A DNA stretch of 14,387 bases from Candidatus Sodaliphilus limicaballi (GTDB taxonomy: Bacteria; Bacteroidota; Bacteroidia; Bacteroidales; Muribaculaceae): NCBI GenBank assembly GCA_018065815.1, contig JAGHSP010000225.1, forward strand, positions 1 to 14,387, written 5' to 3'. The notes under the pieces were generated by a model that saw nothing but the letters and a program-made list of their open reading frames with translations, had not been told where the DNA came from and did no database searches. A program made the translations under genes and the position numbers. Numbering within the stretch: position 1 is the first letter of the stretch; every line of letters starts with the position of its first letter. Positions 5,746-12,841 of the stretch are shown in pieces.

Positions 5746-5777
5746 CAAAATTACTCATTCATAGCCACACGAGCAAA
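5746..5777 (-). promoter_or_regulatory. Promoter of charged-linker paralog
   Basis: TTTG (5774-5777), a 20-nt spacer and TAATTTTG (5746-5753) fit the consensus; the leader would be about 19 nt to the ATG at 5723. The -33 boxes of this promoter and of the divergent purT promoter are 19 bp apart, so any regulator bound between them could affect both. Confidence 0.8.
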
Positions 5778-5796
5778 CTTTTTACATTTTTTTAAG

Positions 5797-5827
5797 TTGT
5801 GTGAACCGATAATGATAACTAACTTTG
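5797..5827 (+). promoter_or_regulatory. Promoter of purT
   Basis: TTG (5797-5799), a 20-nt spacer and TAACTTTG (5820-5827, followed by C) match the consensus. The predicted start near 5831 leaves a leader of about 22 nt to ATG 5853, too short for a riboswitch. Confidence 0.8.
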
Positions 5828-5852
5828 CAAAGAAAACATAAACACATTTGCT

Positions 5853-7046
5853 ATGGTTAAAATCGGCAGTACATGCAGTGAGATTGGAACAAAGGCCCTA
5901 TTGCTGGGCAGTGGTGAACTGGGCAAGGAAGTAGCCCTTGAATTACAACGCTTGGGCGTTGAGGTTGTGGCATGCGACCGCTACGAGGGTGCGCCAGCCA
6001 TGCAGGTGGCACATCGCTGCCACGTGTTCAATATGCTCGACAGCAACGAGTTGCGCCGCGTGATTGAGCTTGAGAAACCCGACCACATCATTCCCGAGGT
6101 TGAGGCTATCGCCACTCCCGTTCTTGTAGAGCTTGAGAAAGAAGGCTACCACGTCACTCCCACCGCCACCGCCGCATGGCTCACAATGAACCGCGAGGGA
6201 ATACGCCGCTTGGCAGCCGAGCAACTGGGCATCACCACATCACGCTACCGTTTTGCCAGCACCGAGGAAGAGTTCCACGAGGCTGTTGCCCAAGTGGGAA
6301 TACCCTGCGTAGTGAAACCCATCATGAGCTCTAGTGGCCACGGACAGAGCACCGTGAAGTGCGAGGCCGATGTGGACCGGGCATGGAGCATCTCGCAAGA
6401 AGGCGGACGTGCAGGCGCCGGACGCGTCATCGTCGAGGCTTTTGTCGATTTCGACTATGAAATCACCCTGCTCACAGTGCGCAGCGTGGCTGGCACATGC
6501 TTCTGCGAACCCGTGGGACACATTCAGGAAGATGGCGACTACCGCTACTCATGGCAACCACAAGCCATGAGCACCAAGGCACGCACTGCTGCCGAGGACA
6601 TCGCGCGCAAGGTCACCGACGCACTGGGTGGCTATGGAATCTTCGGCGTGGAGATGTTTGTCAAGGGCGATGAGGTTATCTTCAGCGAGGTTTCTCCCCG
6701 CCCCCACGACACCGGCATGGTGACAATGATATCGCAAGACATGAGCGAGTTTGCGCTCCATGCACGCGCTCTCATGGGGTTGCCTGTCCCCGAAATCAAA
6801 TTCTACGGCCCCAGCGCATCACGTGCCGTGGTAGTGGAAGGCGACACTAATCGCATTGAATTGTCGGGCATCGACAAAGTGCTCGAAGAACCAGGCGTGC
6901 AGATGCGCATCTTCGGCAAGCCCGAGGTCAAGGGACACCGACGCATGGCTGTGATCCTGGCAACCGACACCACTGTGGAGGCCGCACGCGAGAAAGCCGC
7001 ACGAGCCTACGACCGACTCACCATCACCACCCTGCCACGAGAATAA
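5853..7046 (+). CDS. purT: Formate-dependent GAR transformylase PurT
   Basis: This encodes 397 residues, close to the 392 of E. coli PurT and highly similar along its length. PurT uses ATP and formate to formylate glycinamide ribonucleotide, step three of purine synthesis, without the folate cofactor needed by PurN. Visible are the N-terminal GSGELGKEVALELQRLGVEV (residues about 19-38), the substrate-side motif EVEAIATPVL, TMNREGIRRLAAEQLG, and the ATP-grasp domain with VVKPIMSSSGHGQS, EGGRAGAGRVIVE, GYGIFGVEMF and the metal/ATP-binding EVSPRPHDTGMVT. All blocks are intact. It is monocistronic with a good promoter. Its last 23 bp overlap the 3' end of the convergent gene at 7024-7446, and I see no clear terminator of its own. 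Confidence 0.97.
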   Translation: MVKIGSTCSEIGTKALLLGSGELGKEVALELQRLGVEVVACDRYEGAPAMQVAHRCHVFNMLDSNELRRVIELEKPDHIIPEVEAIATPVLVELEKEGYHVTPTATAAWLTMNREGIRRLAAEQLGITTSRYRFASTEEEFHEAVAQVGIPCVVKPIMSSSGHGQSTVKCEADVDRAWSISQEGGRAGAGRVIVEAFVDFDYEITLLTVRSVAGTCFCEPVGHIQEDGDYRYSWQPQAMSTKARTAAEDIARKVTDALGGYGIFGVEMFVKGDEVIFSEVSPRPHDTGMVTMISQDMSEFALHARALMGLPVPEIKFYGPSASRAVVVEGDTNRIELSGIDKVLEEPGVQMRIFGKPEVKGHRRMAVILATDTTVEAAREKAARAYDRLTITTLPRE

Positions 7047-7446
7047 GATCGCGAGCCTCAAGTTTCACTCGCTTACACACCCTGCACGCAAGCTTAACCC
7101 CTTTACATGCGAGTTTAATCCCTTTGCACGCTAGTTTAGCCCCTTTACATGCGAGGGTATAGCTTGCCATGCCTGCTGCGATCGCATTTCTTGCGATTAC
7201 AGGCATGTAGCGGCGTGTGGTTCCCCATGCTTTTTTCACAGCATCAGCCACGACCACTTGCCAAGTGCTCGCCGACTCATCGCCACACAGTGCAGAAACA
7301 TCGCTGAACGACAAGTCACAACGACTCCCGTCGCGAGAAAACATGATAAACGGATAGCGATAGTCGCTAGTTGCATAACCACAATCAAGGCTGCTGTCAT
7401 CTCTCTTATTCAAGAAAGGAACTAAAGATGTAATGCTATTTTTCAT
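7024..7446 (-). CDS. Unrecognised protein with C-terminal LACKGxK heptad repeats
   Basis: This encodes 140 residues from ATG 7446. A longer reading from 7515 is rejected because the -7 box (7467-7474) lies inside it. There is no signal peptide. The N-terminal part is unremarkable and polar, with C22, C44 and C53 (DYRYPFIMFSRDGSRCDLSF, ALCGDESASTW). Residues about 101-125 consist of heptads LACKGAK, LACKGIK, LACKGVK, LACRVCK, then RVKLEARDL. If helical, this puts Leu and Cys at fixed heptad positions and Lys on the other face, a strongly cationic amphipathic tail. At DNA level the repeat is 21 bp. The stop lies 23 bp inside the convergent purT gene. The consensus promoter argues that the gene is expressed. 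I do not recognise the family and give no function; membrane, nucleic-acid or metal binding would all fit. Confidence 0.62.
   Translation of the reverse strand: MKNSITSLVPFLNKRDDSSLDCGYATSDYRYPFIMFSRDGSRCDLSFSDVSALCGDESASTWQVVVADAVKKAWGTTRRYMPVIARNAIAAGMASYTLACKGAKLACKGIKLACKGVKLACRVCKRVKLEARDLILVAGW
7082..7155. repeat. 21-bp tandem repeat, about 3.5 units
   Basis: The pentamers GCAAG, GCGAG, GCTAG and GCGAG start at 7088, 7109, 7130 and 7151, exactly 21 bp apart, each embedded in a unit resembling GCGAGTTTAATCCCTTTACAT. The repeat is in frame with, and encodes, the heptads of the gene at 7024-7446. Units differ mostly at single positions. Copy number could change without breaking the frame. 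Confidence 0.85.
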
Positions 7447-7466
7447 ACTGTTTCTTATTTTTATTG

Positions 7467-7497
7467 CAAAATTACCCACCACCCCGGCACAAAACAA
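7467..7497 (-). promoter_or_regulatory. Promoter of heptad-repeat gene
   Basis: TTG (7495-7497), a 20-nt spacer and TAATTTTG (7467-7474, followed by C) match the consensus. A start near 7463 leaves a leader of about 17 nt before ATG 7446. Confidence 0.75.
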
Positions 7498-7593
7498 GCA
7501 CACCAATGTTAACATATCTTAACCAAAGCAGCATGATTCCCAAATAGGATACAACTTCAAAAAACAGAACTTGTGTGATAATCGCCTATATAC

Positions 7594-7630
7594 AATTATC
7601 CCTGCCGGAAAATTGCTGGCAGGGATAATT
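7594..7630 (-). terminator. Hairpin terminator after porin
   Basis: AATTATCCCTGCC (7594-7606) pairs with GGCAGGGATAATT (7618-7630), a perfect 13-bp stem with an 11-nt loop, 32 nt downstream of the porin stop. No long T-tract follows, as with other hairpins here. Confidence 0.72.
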
Positions 7631-7661
7631 CTTAATAGCCTATTTCTGTCTAGATTCTTCT

Positions 7662-8699
7662 TTAGAACGCTACTTGCACTTGGGTGAGTATGTTGTTCTC
7701 ACCGTCGCGGCCTGCCCACTTGTGGTGGGTGTAGTTGAGCTGCACGCGGCATGCCTTGTAGAACCAGTACTGCACACCGGCAGTGTAGCGGTTCTGAACG
7801 CCCTGGAAGTTATTGAGGTGATCGTAAGACGCAACGAGGTCAAGCTTCTTTACCACGTTGTTGACCGACATGGTTGCATAGCCGCCATTGCTGTTGTAGT
7901 CGCCGTCCTTGCCCCACATGTACTCGGCACGCAGGTTAACGGGTTTTGTCTTCAACTGACAACCTGCTGCAAAACGGTTGCGGGTAAAGTTGCCGTTGTC
8001 GGAAAATCCTGTCACGCCGGGAGCTGCATCACACACGTTAACGCCGTCTTCATTCTTGTGTACTGCCACGTTGCCCTTGCCTAGAATCATCGAACCGCTG
8101 AGCATGAGTTCCTTCACTGGACGCACCGAGAGGCGTGCCACGAAGTCTTTCTGCGAATTGATGTCCTTGCAGTTGCGTCCGGCGCCATTCATCACTGCTA
8201 GGTCATAAGAGAGTTTCTTGTCGAGCAGGTCGCCATACACTGTAATACCGATGTCACGGCCTGCGCCAGCGGGCATCATGAGAGGATTGCTGCCCATCAC
8301 CATGTCGGTGGTAACGAGCGAAGTGAGGTTGATGGTCTCGAGGATAACAGGCGCAATGGGGTTTTCGATAGAGAAAGGTGTCTTGAACTGTCCCACCTTG
8401 ATGTTCACAGCCTCGCAGGGACGGTAGTTTACCCACAGTTCATGCATCGAGGTCTTGCGGAAGTCATACATGAACTCAGCGCTGAATTTGTCGTTGAGTT
8501 TGGCATCAGCGATAAAGATAATCTTATCCACCGAGAACTCATTGCTGGGTGTGGACTTGTCGTGATACTGCCAGCCTGCCATTGCATAGCCGTTGAAGTG
8601 GAAATGCTCGCCGAGCGATTTAAGCCATGATGGTTTGTTGTCCTGGGCTAAGCCCGAAATTGTCACTAAGGATAAAAGTAATGCAAATAATTTTTTCAT
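7662..8699 (-). CDS. Phosphate-selective porin O/P family outer-membrane protein
   Basis: This encodes 345 residues. A signal peptide (MKKLFALLLSLVTISGLA, then QDN) leads into alternating beta strands typical of a 16-stranded barrel of the OprO/OprP family (PF07396). Evidence includes FHFNGYAMAGWQYH at the first strand, AEFMYDFRKTSMHELWVNY, the conserved plug-region sequence VGQFKTPFSIENP (about residues 101-113), RDIGITVYGDLLDKKLSYDLAVMNG, and a final strand ending NILTQVQVAF with C-terminal Phe, the outer-membrane assembly signal. Family members are anion or phosphate channels, or in Bacteroidota generic porins, and substrate specificity cannot be read here. The length is slightly short for the family. 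No consensus promoter is seen between the hairpin at 8727-8763 and the ATG, so it may be read through from the TlpA gene. Confidence 0.85.
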   Translation of the reverse strand: MKKLFALLLSLVTISGLAQDNKPSWLKSLGEHFHFNGYAMAGWQYHDKSTPSNEFSVDKIIFIADAKLNDKFSAEFMYDFRKTSMHELWVNYRPCEAVNIKVGQFKTPFSIENPIAPVILETINLTSLVTTDMVMGSNPLMMPAGAGRDIGITVYGDLLDKKLSYDLAVMNGAGRNCKDINSQKDFVARLSVRPVKELMLSGSMILGKGNVAVHKNEDGVNVCDAAPGVTGFSDNGNFTRNRFAAGCQLKTKPVNLRAEYMWGKDGDYNSNGGYATMSVNNVVKKLDLVASYDHLNNFQGVQNRYTAGVQYWFYKACRVQLNYTHHKWAGRDGENNILTQVQVAF

Positions 8700-8726
8700 T
8701 AGTCTGATTTATACATTTAATATAAT

Positions 8727-8763
8727 GTGTATCCTGCCACGTTATCACACGAGCAGGATACAC
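8727..8763 (-). terminator. Intercistronic hairpin between TlpA-like gene and porin
   Basis: GTGTATCCTGC (8727-8737) pairs perfectly with GCAGGATACAC (8753-8763), 11 bp with a 15-nt loop, starting 11 nt after the TlpA-like stop. The minus-strand sequence after it is AT-rich (ATTATATTAAAT) but not a T-tract. It may be a terminator, a partial attenuator setting porin level, or a stabilising stem. Confidence 0.65.
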
Positions 8764-8774
8764 CCTAGTCTGTT

Positions 8775-9767
8775 TTACTTAAAGATATCATCAACTGTCT
8801 TGATGAGTTCCTCGCCTCCTAGACCGCGCTTCACAATCTTGCCTTCGGGGTCGATGAGCATGATGTGGGGAATGCCAGGAATGCCATAGATGTCGGTGGG
8901 CTCGGTCCAGTTCTTGCCATTCATCACCACAGGCCACTCGATCTTGAGCTCTTCCATAGCCTTGGCTGTTGCCTCGTCCTCGTCCCACACTGCGATGCCC
9001 ACAAAGTTCATCTTGCCGTTGTACTTGGCATAGAGTTGCTTGATGTTGGCAACTTCTTTGCGGCAGGGACCGCACCAGCTTGCCCAGAAGTCAACAAGGG
9101 TATATTTGCCATTGCCTGCATAGTCACTGAGTTTCTCGCCCTTGGCGTTGGCAAAGTCGGTAAACTTCTTGCCCTCGGCTGTGTTTTCCTTAGCCTCGGC
9201 ATCTTTCAGGGCCTTGCCCACACGCTTGAGGTCTTTCCACTCGGCGGGGAGTTCCTTGAGCATGTCTTCTATCTGCGCCACAGTGAAGTTGTTATACATG
9301 AGATAGTAGTTGAATGCCCAGGGGCCTATGCCATTATCCTTGTTATCCTTGTAAGCCTTTTGGAATATTGCAGCCTCGGCTTCGTCGCCATCGGCTTTCT
9401 CGAGTTCAGCGTCAATGGCATTAAGCTTGTCGTTGAGAGCTGTGCCTGTTGCCTTGCCGTCTTCCCAGTTGATCGTAATCTCGCCAGCCTCAACGATGAA
9501 TCCCAGCTTGCCGTCAACCACAAGTCGTGCCATGAACGAGCCTGCTACTGAATCCTGGAACACAACTTCCTTGCCCTTGACAACTTCCTGCGCGATAGTG
9601 TCGCCGCTATCGTAACTGGTGAGATAAGCAGTCTCGCCATCGGCCGAGTCATCAGCAAATTTCACTGTGATTTTATACGGTTCTTTCTTGATTTCTTCTT
9701 GGGTTCCGTCGGTCGTGCACGACACGATGGCCAGCATTGAAATTGCTGCGAATAATATTTTTTTCAT
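8775..9767 (-). CDS. TlpA-like thioredoxin-fold lipoprotein (DUF4369 N-terminus)
   Basis: This encodes 330 residues. The N-terminus MKKILFAAISMLAIVSC carries a lipobox with lipidated C17, so the protein is envelope-anchored facing the periplasm. Residues about 30-115 form a beta-rich DUF4369-type domain (KITVKFADDSADGETAYLTS...GKLGFIVEAGEITI). A helical segment follows, then a TlpA/ResA-type thioredoxin domain from about 205. That domain has WCGPC with redox cysteines C232 and C235, preceded by YTLVDFWAS, and the cis-proline loop YGIPGIPHIMLIDPEG. This plan is typical of Bacteroidota thiol-disulfide oxidoreductases acting on periplasmic or outer-membrane proteins; the partner is unknown. Its ATG overlaps the GH3 fusion stop (ATGA), indicating translational coupling, and no separate promoter is seen. 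Confidence 0.92.
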   Translation of the reverse strand: MKKILFAAISMLAIVSCTTDGTQEEIKKEPYKITVKFADDSADGETAYLTSYDSGDTIAQEVVKGKEVVFQDSVAGSFMARLVVDGKLGFIVEAGEITINWEDGKATGTALNDKLNAIDAELEKADGDEAEAAIFQKAYKDNKDNGIGPWAFNYYLMYNNFTVAQIEDMLKELPAEWKDLKRVGKALKDAEAKENTAEGKKFTDFANAKGEKLSDYAGNGKYTLVDFWASWCGPCRKEVANIKQLYAKYNGKMNFVGIAVWDEDEATAKAMEELKIEWPVVMNGKNWTEPTDIYGIPGIPHIMLIDPEGKIVKRGLGGEELIKTVDDIFK

Positions 9768-12700
9768 TTCTTGATTGATTTATAAATTAATGAATGAATG
9801 TGCGAACGGGCGCTGATGCGTCCAAAGTTGGGATTGCTGCGTGTGGGACTCACACGGTTGCTCAAGAATATGTAGAACATATCGTTGGCGGGATCAACCC
9901 AGAAACAAGTGCCAGTGAAGCCTGTGTGCCCGAATGTCTCGGGGGTTGCCTCTTCGCAGGTGTTTGATGCGTCGGGGTTGCCCACAACAGGTTTGTCAAA
10001 TCCCAAACCGCGGTGGCTGCGGGGACTCTTGTCGGTAGTGAACAACTTCACAGTCTCGGGTTTATAGTAACGCTCGCCGCCGTAGGTTCCGCCATTGAGC
10101 CACATCTGCAACAGCTTGGCCAGGTCGTTGCCAGTTGAGAACAAGCCCGCATTGCCCTGAACTCCGCCCGAGAAGGCTGCGAGCTCGTCGTGCACATAGC
10201 CGTGAATGTGCTGGCGACGCAGGTAGGTGTCAACCTCGGTGTAGGCTATCTCGTCGCGATCGAACTTCTCCAGCGGGCGATACATTGTGTGGTAAGCGCC
10301 CAGCGGACCGAAGATGTTGTCATGAGTAATCACATTGAGAGGCTGATGGGTGATATTCTCTACCGCATTAGCCAGCAAGCTGAAGTTAAGGCAACTATAA
10401 AGATATTTCTTGGGGCCAAGCTTCTCGGCATAGATGCGGTTCATGATTGAGTCGTAGGTGCACTTGCCGCCCCATATTCCGTCAGCAATCTCAATGTTGA
10501 ACACATCGGTCTTCTTGTCCGACAAGATGTCGGTGCGCAGCTTGGCGTCCTTGTGGCCGTAAGCACCTGCCATGATAAGGATCGTGTGGTTAGCATCTTT
10601 CTTGTTGGTGATGAGAGCGCCTTTATAAGTTTTGGGATCCATCATCATCTGCCACATACTCAATGAAGGCGGCATGCCTGTCTCGTGGTAGAGCAAGCTG
10701 CGGAATGTCATGTCTTGCTTGTCGGGACGGCGCAATCCGGGAATATACTTGCTTGCAGCCTCGTCGAGCTGGAAACCGCCGTTGTCATACACCTTCATCA
10801 CTGCGCTCAACGTGCCTGTCGCCTTCGACACCGATGCCAGGCCGTAAAGGGTATTGTCGGTCACCTCGATTCCGGTGCCGTAAGCTATCTCGCCGAAACT
10901 CATCTTTGCCACAATCTTGCCAAGACGACCCACGATGACCTGACAGCCGGGGAATGCTTTCTCGCGCACACCCAGCGATGCGACCGAGTCGATCTGGTGC
11001 AGCAGGTAATTGTCCATGCCCACCTCGGCAGGAACGGTATAACCCAGGCGGGTAGCGTCGTAGGTGATGCCTGTGCCCACTGCATACTGCTTGTCGCCGC
11101 ACTTGAGCGAAATGGGAAGATGACCCTTTGCAGCATTGCCGCCGAAGATTGTCTGCACTGCATAGTCTTCGGCTATATCACTTTTCTCGTAGGTGAGAAC
11201 AACGGCCTTCACGTTAGGATTGTTTATTGCCGACGAATATTTCTCGATGTCATAGGCATGGGTCATGAGGACAAGCACGATATTGTCACACATTGGCAAC
11301 AGTGCGTTGACCGAAGCGGCAAACGGAGATTCCTTGTCGCTCTCCACACCCACGATCAGTGTGTTGAAGTTGCCAGCCTTGACCTTGGCGGCGACTGCCG
11401 AAGCCGACTCCTTGTTAAGGTCAAATGCAGTGACCTCGGCATAGTCGTCGGCACGATCATGGAACATCGACTTGAGTCCCTTGTCGCTACCCATTGTGAC
11501 TACCGCAATGCGGTTTTTCATCAGATTGCCCAACGGAAGGATCGAACCTTCATTTTTAAGCACCGTGACCGAACTTGACGCCAAGCGATGCTTGACCACA
11601 TCGGCCTGGCCCTTGTTGAGGTCATCCTTGAGGCTGGTTGCGGTAACAGTCTGCTTCTGGGTAAGGCCCAGCGCATATTTGTACCGCAATATCTTCTTGC
11701 AACGTTCGTCGATGTCTTTCTGTTTCAGGCGTCCGGCTTCTATTGCCATTTTCACTGCTTTGAGTTCGCCATCGGCATTAAGCGGCATGAGCAGCACGTC
11801 GTTGCCTGCAAGCAATGCGTTCACACAGGGCGAACCGGGCATCGCAAGGGCTCCTTGCATGTTGAGAGCATCGGTGAATACCAGTCCTTGAAATCCCATC
11901 TGCTTCTGCAGCAAGTCGGTAACGCACTTCCTTGACATTGTGGATGGTTTGCGTTCCTTTTCTATTGCAGGCACATAGAGGTGTGCAGTGAGCATGCCCG
12001 ACAGGCCTGCATCGATATACTTGCGGAACGGTGCGAACTCGCACAGCGACAACTCGTCGATACTCTTGTTAATCACGGGCAATGTCTTGTGCGAATCCTC
12101 CGATGATGAGCCATGGCCGGGAAAATGCTTGCCCACTGCCATCACACCGCCGTCTTCAAGTCCACGGGCATAAGCGATGCCGTGACGGGCCACGAGGTCG
12201 GGATCCTCGCCAAACGAACGGGTGCCTATTACCGGGTTCTGCGGATTATCGTTCACGTCGAGCACCGGTGCAAAGCTCACATGGATGCCCATGCGGCGCA
12301 GCTGACGTGCCATCTCACGGCCATACTCATAGAGCAAACGGTCGTCGTCGATAGCACCTAGCACCAGGTTGCGCTGGAAGTGAGGCACGCCTGGCATGCG
12401 CATCGACAGTCCCCACTCGGCATCGATAGTAATCATCAACGGCACCTTTGCCATCGACTGGGCCATATTGGCTGTCTTGGCAAGTTCGTCCATGTCAGAG
12501 TCCATGTAGATGAGCCCGCCCACCTGGTTCTTCGCCACGTAGTTTTCTAGGCGGGCACGCGATGGTTCATCACTGCACGAAGCCACACACATGACAAACA
12601 ACTGGGTGATGCGCTCGTCGGGGGTCATCTTGGCAAAAGTAGATTCCACCCACTCTTCCATCTTGGCCTTGTCGGTTTTCTTCAGCATGTTGGGCTGCTT

Positions 12701-12775
12701 AGCCTCGCCACGTGCCACACTGGCAAGTGTCATGGCTAGCATCAAGGCCACGGTAAACATTCTTGTTAGTTTCAT
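9764..12775 (-). CDS. GH3 beta-N-acetylglucosaminidase fused to beta-lactamase-family serine hydrolase
   Basis: This encodes 1003 residues from ATG 12775. A signal peptide (MKLTRMFTVALMLAMTLASVA) indicates periplasmic export; the longer reading to 12823 adds sequence spanning the -7 box and is rejected. Residues about 35-385 are a NagZ-type GH3 domain. It has KHFPGHG at 216-222 with the Asp-His dyad D227/H229, and the nucleophile D302 in VFTDALNMQG. A GH3 C-terminal-like domain follows (about 400-580). Residues about 600-1000 are a class C beta-lactamase/transpeptidase fold (PF00144) with S648-V-S-K651, Y793-S-C and H950-T-G, so the serine site looks intact. NagZ enzymes release GlcNAc from muropeptides, and the second domain may act on their peptide part (inference). 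This fusion of about 1000 residues is known in Bacteroidota. It lies between a nucleotidase gene and the coupled TlpA-like gene. Confidence 0.93.
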   Translation of the reverse strand: MKLTRMFTVALMLAMTLASVARGEAKQPNMLKKTDKAKMEEWVESTFAKMTPDERITQLFVMCVASCSDEPSRARLENYVAKNQVGGLIYMDSDMDELAKTANMAQSMAKVPLMITIDAEWGLSMRMPGVPHFQRNLVLGAIDDDRLLYEYGREMARQLRRMGIHVSFAPVLDVNDNPQNPVIGTRSFGEDPDLVARHGIAYARGLEDGGVMAVGKHFPGHGSSSEDSHKTLPVINKSIDELSLCEFAPFRKYIDAGLSGMLTAHLYVPAIEKERKPSTMSRKCVTDLLQKQMGFQGLVFTDALNMQGALAMPGSPCVNALLAGNDVLLMPLNADGELKAVKMAIEAGRLKQKDIDERCKKILRYKYALGLTQKQTVTATSLKDDLNKGQADVVKHRLASSSVTVLKNEGSILPLGNLMKNRIAVVTMGSDKGLKSMFHDRADDYAEVTAFDLNKESASAVAAKVKAGNFNTLIVGVESDKESPFAASVNALLPMCDNIVLVLMTHAYDIEKYSSAINNPNVKAVVLTYEKSDIAEDYAVQTIFGGNAAKGHLPISLKCGDKQYAVGTGITYDATRLGYTVPAEVGMDNYLLHQIDSVASLGVREKAFPGCQVIVGRLGKIVAKMSFGEIAYGTGIEVTDNTLYGLASVSKATGTLSAVMKVYDNGGFQLDEAASKYIPGLRRPDKQDMTFRSLLYHETGMPPSLSMWQMMMDPKTYKGALITNKKDANHTILIMAGAYGHKDAKLRTDILSDKKTDVFNIEIADGIWGGKCTYDSIMNRIYAEKLGPKKYLYSCLNFSLLANAVENITHQPLNVITHDNIFGPLGAYHTMYRPLEKFDRDEIAYTEVDTYLRRQHIHGYVHDELAAFSGGVQGNAGLFSTGNDLAKLLQMWLNGGTYGGERYYKPETVKLFTTDKSPRSHRGLGFDKPVVGNPDASNTCEEATPETFGHTGFTGTCFWVDPANDMFYIFLSNRVSPTRSNPNFGRISARSHIHSLIYKSIKK

Positions 12776-12781
12776 AGAGGT

Positions 12782-12789
12782 CAAAATTA
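12782..12789 (-). promoter_or_regulatory. Possible -7 box of the GH3 fusion gene
   Basis: TAATTTTG matches TAnnTTTG but ends only 6 nt before the ATG, and no TTG lies at the expected -33 distance. It may drive a near-leaderless transcript. Alternatively it is the U-rich tail of the small hairpin AGTGT/ACACT just upstream (12796-12813), and the gene is read from the nucleotidase promoter. Confidence 0.4.
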
Positions 12790-12841
12790 AGAAGAAAGTG
12801 TGCCATAAGACACTACGACACACCCTCTGTATAGGTTATTC

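Noticed and set aside
5828..5852. Purine riboswitch or PurR-type box before purT
   Set aside because: The leader is only about 22 nt and no conserved aptamer or operator could be seen.
7082..7155. CRISPR array
   Set aside because: The 21-bp units are contiguous without spacers and are in frame with a protein repeat; no cas genes are nearby.
8865..9551. Plus-strand ORF of 228 codons opposite the TlpA-like gene
   Set aside because: It is antisense to a gene with lipobox and WCGPC motifs, its composition reflects codon bias of the other strand, and no promoter is present.
10685..11578. Plus-strand ORF of 297 codons opposite the GH3 fusion
   Set aside because: It is long but lies entirely antisense to an intact multidomain enzyme, with no start context or recognisable motifs.
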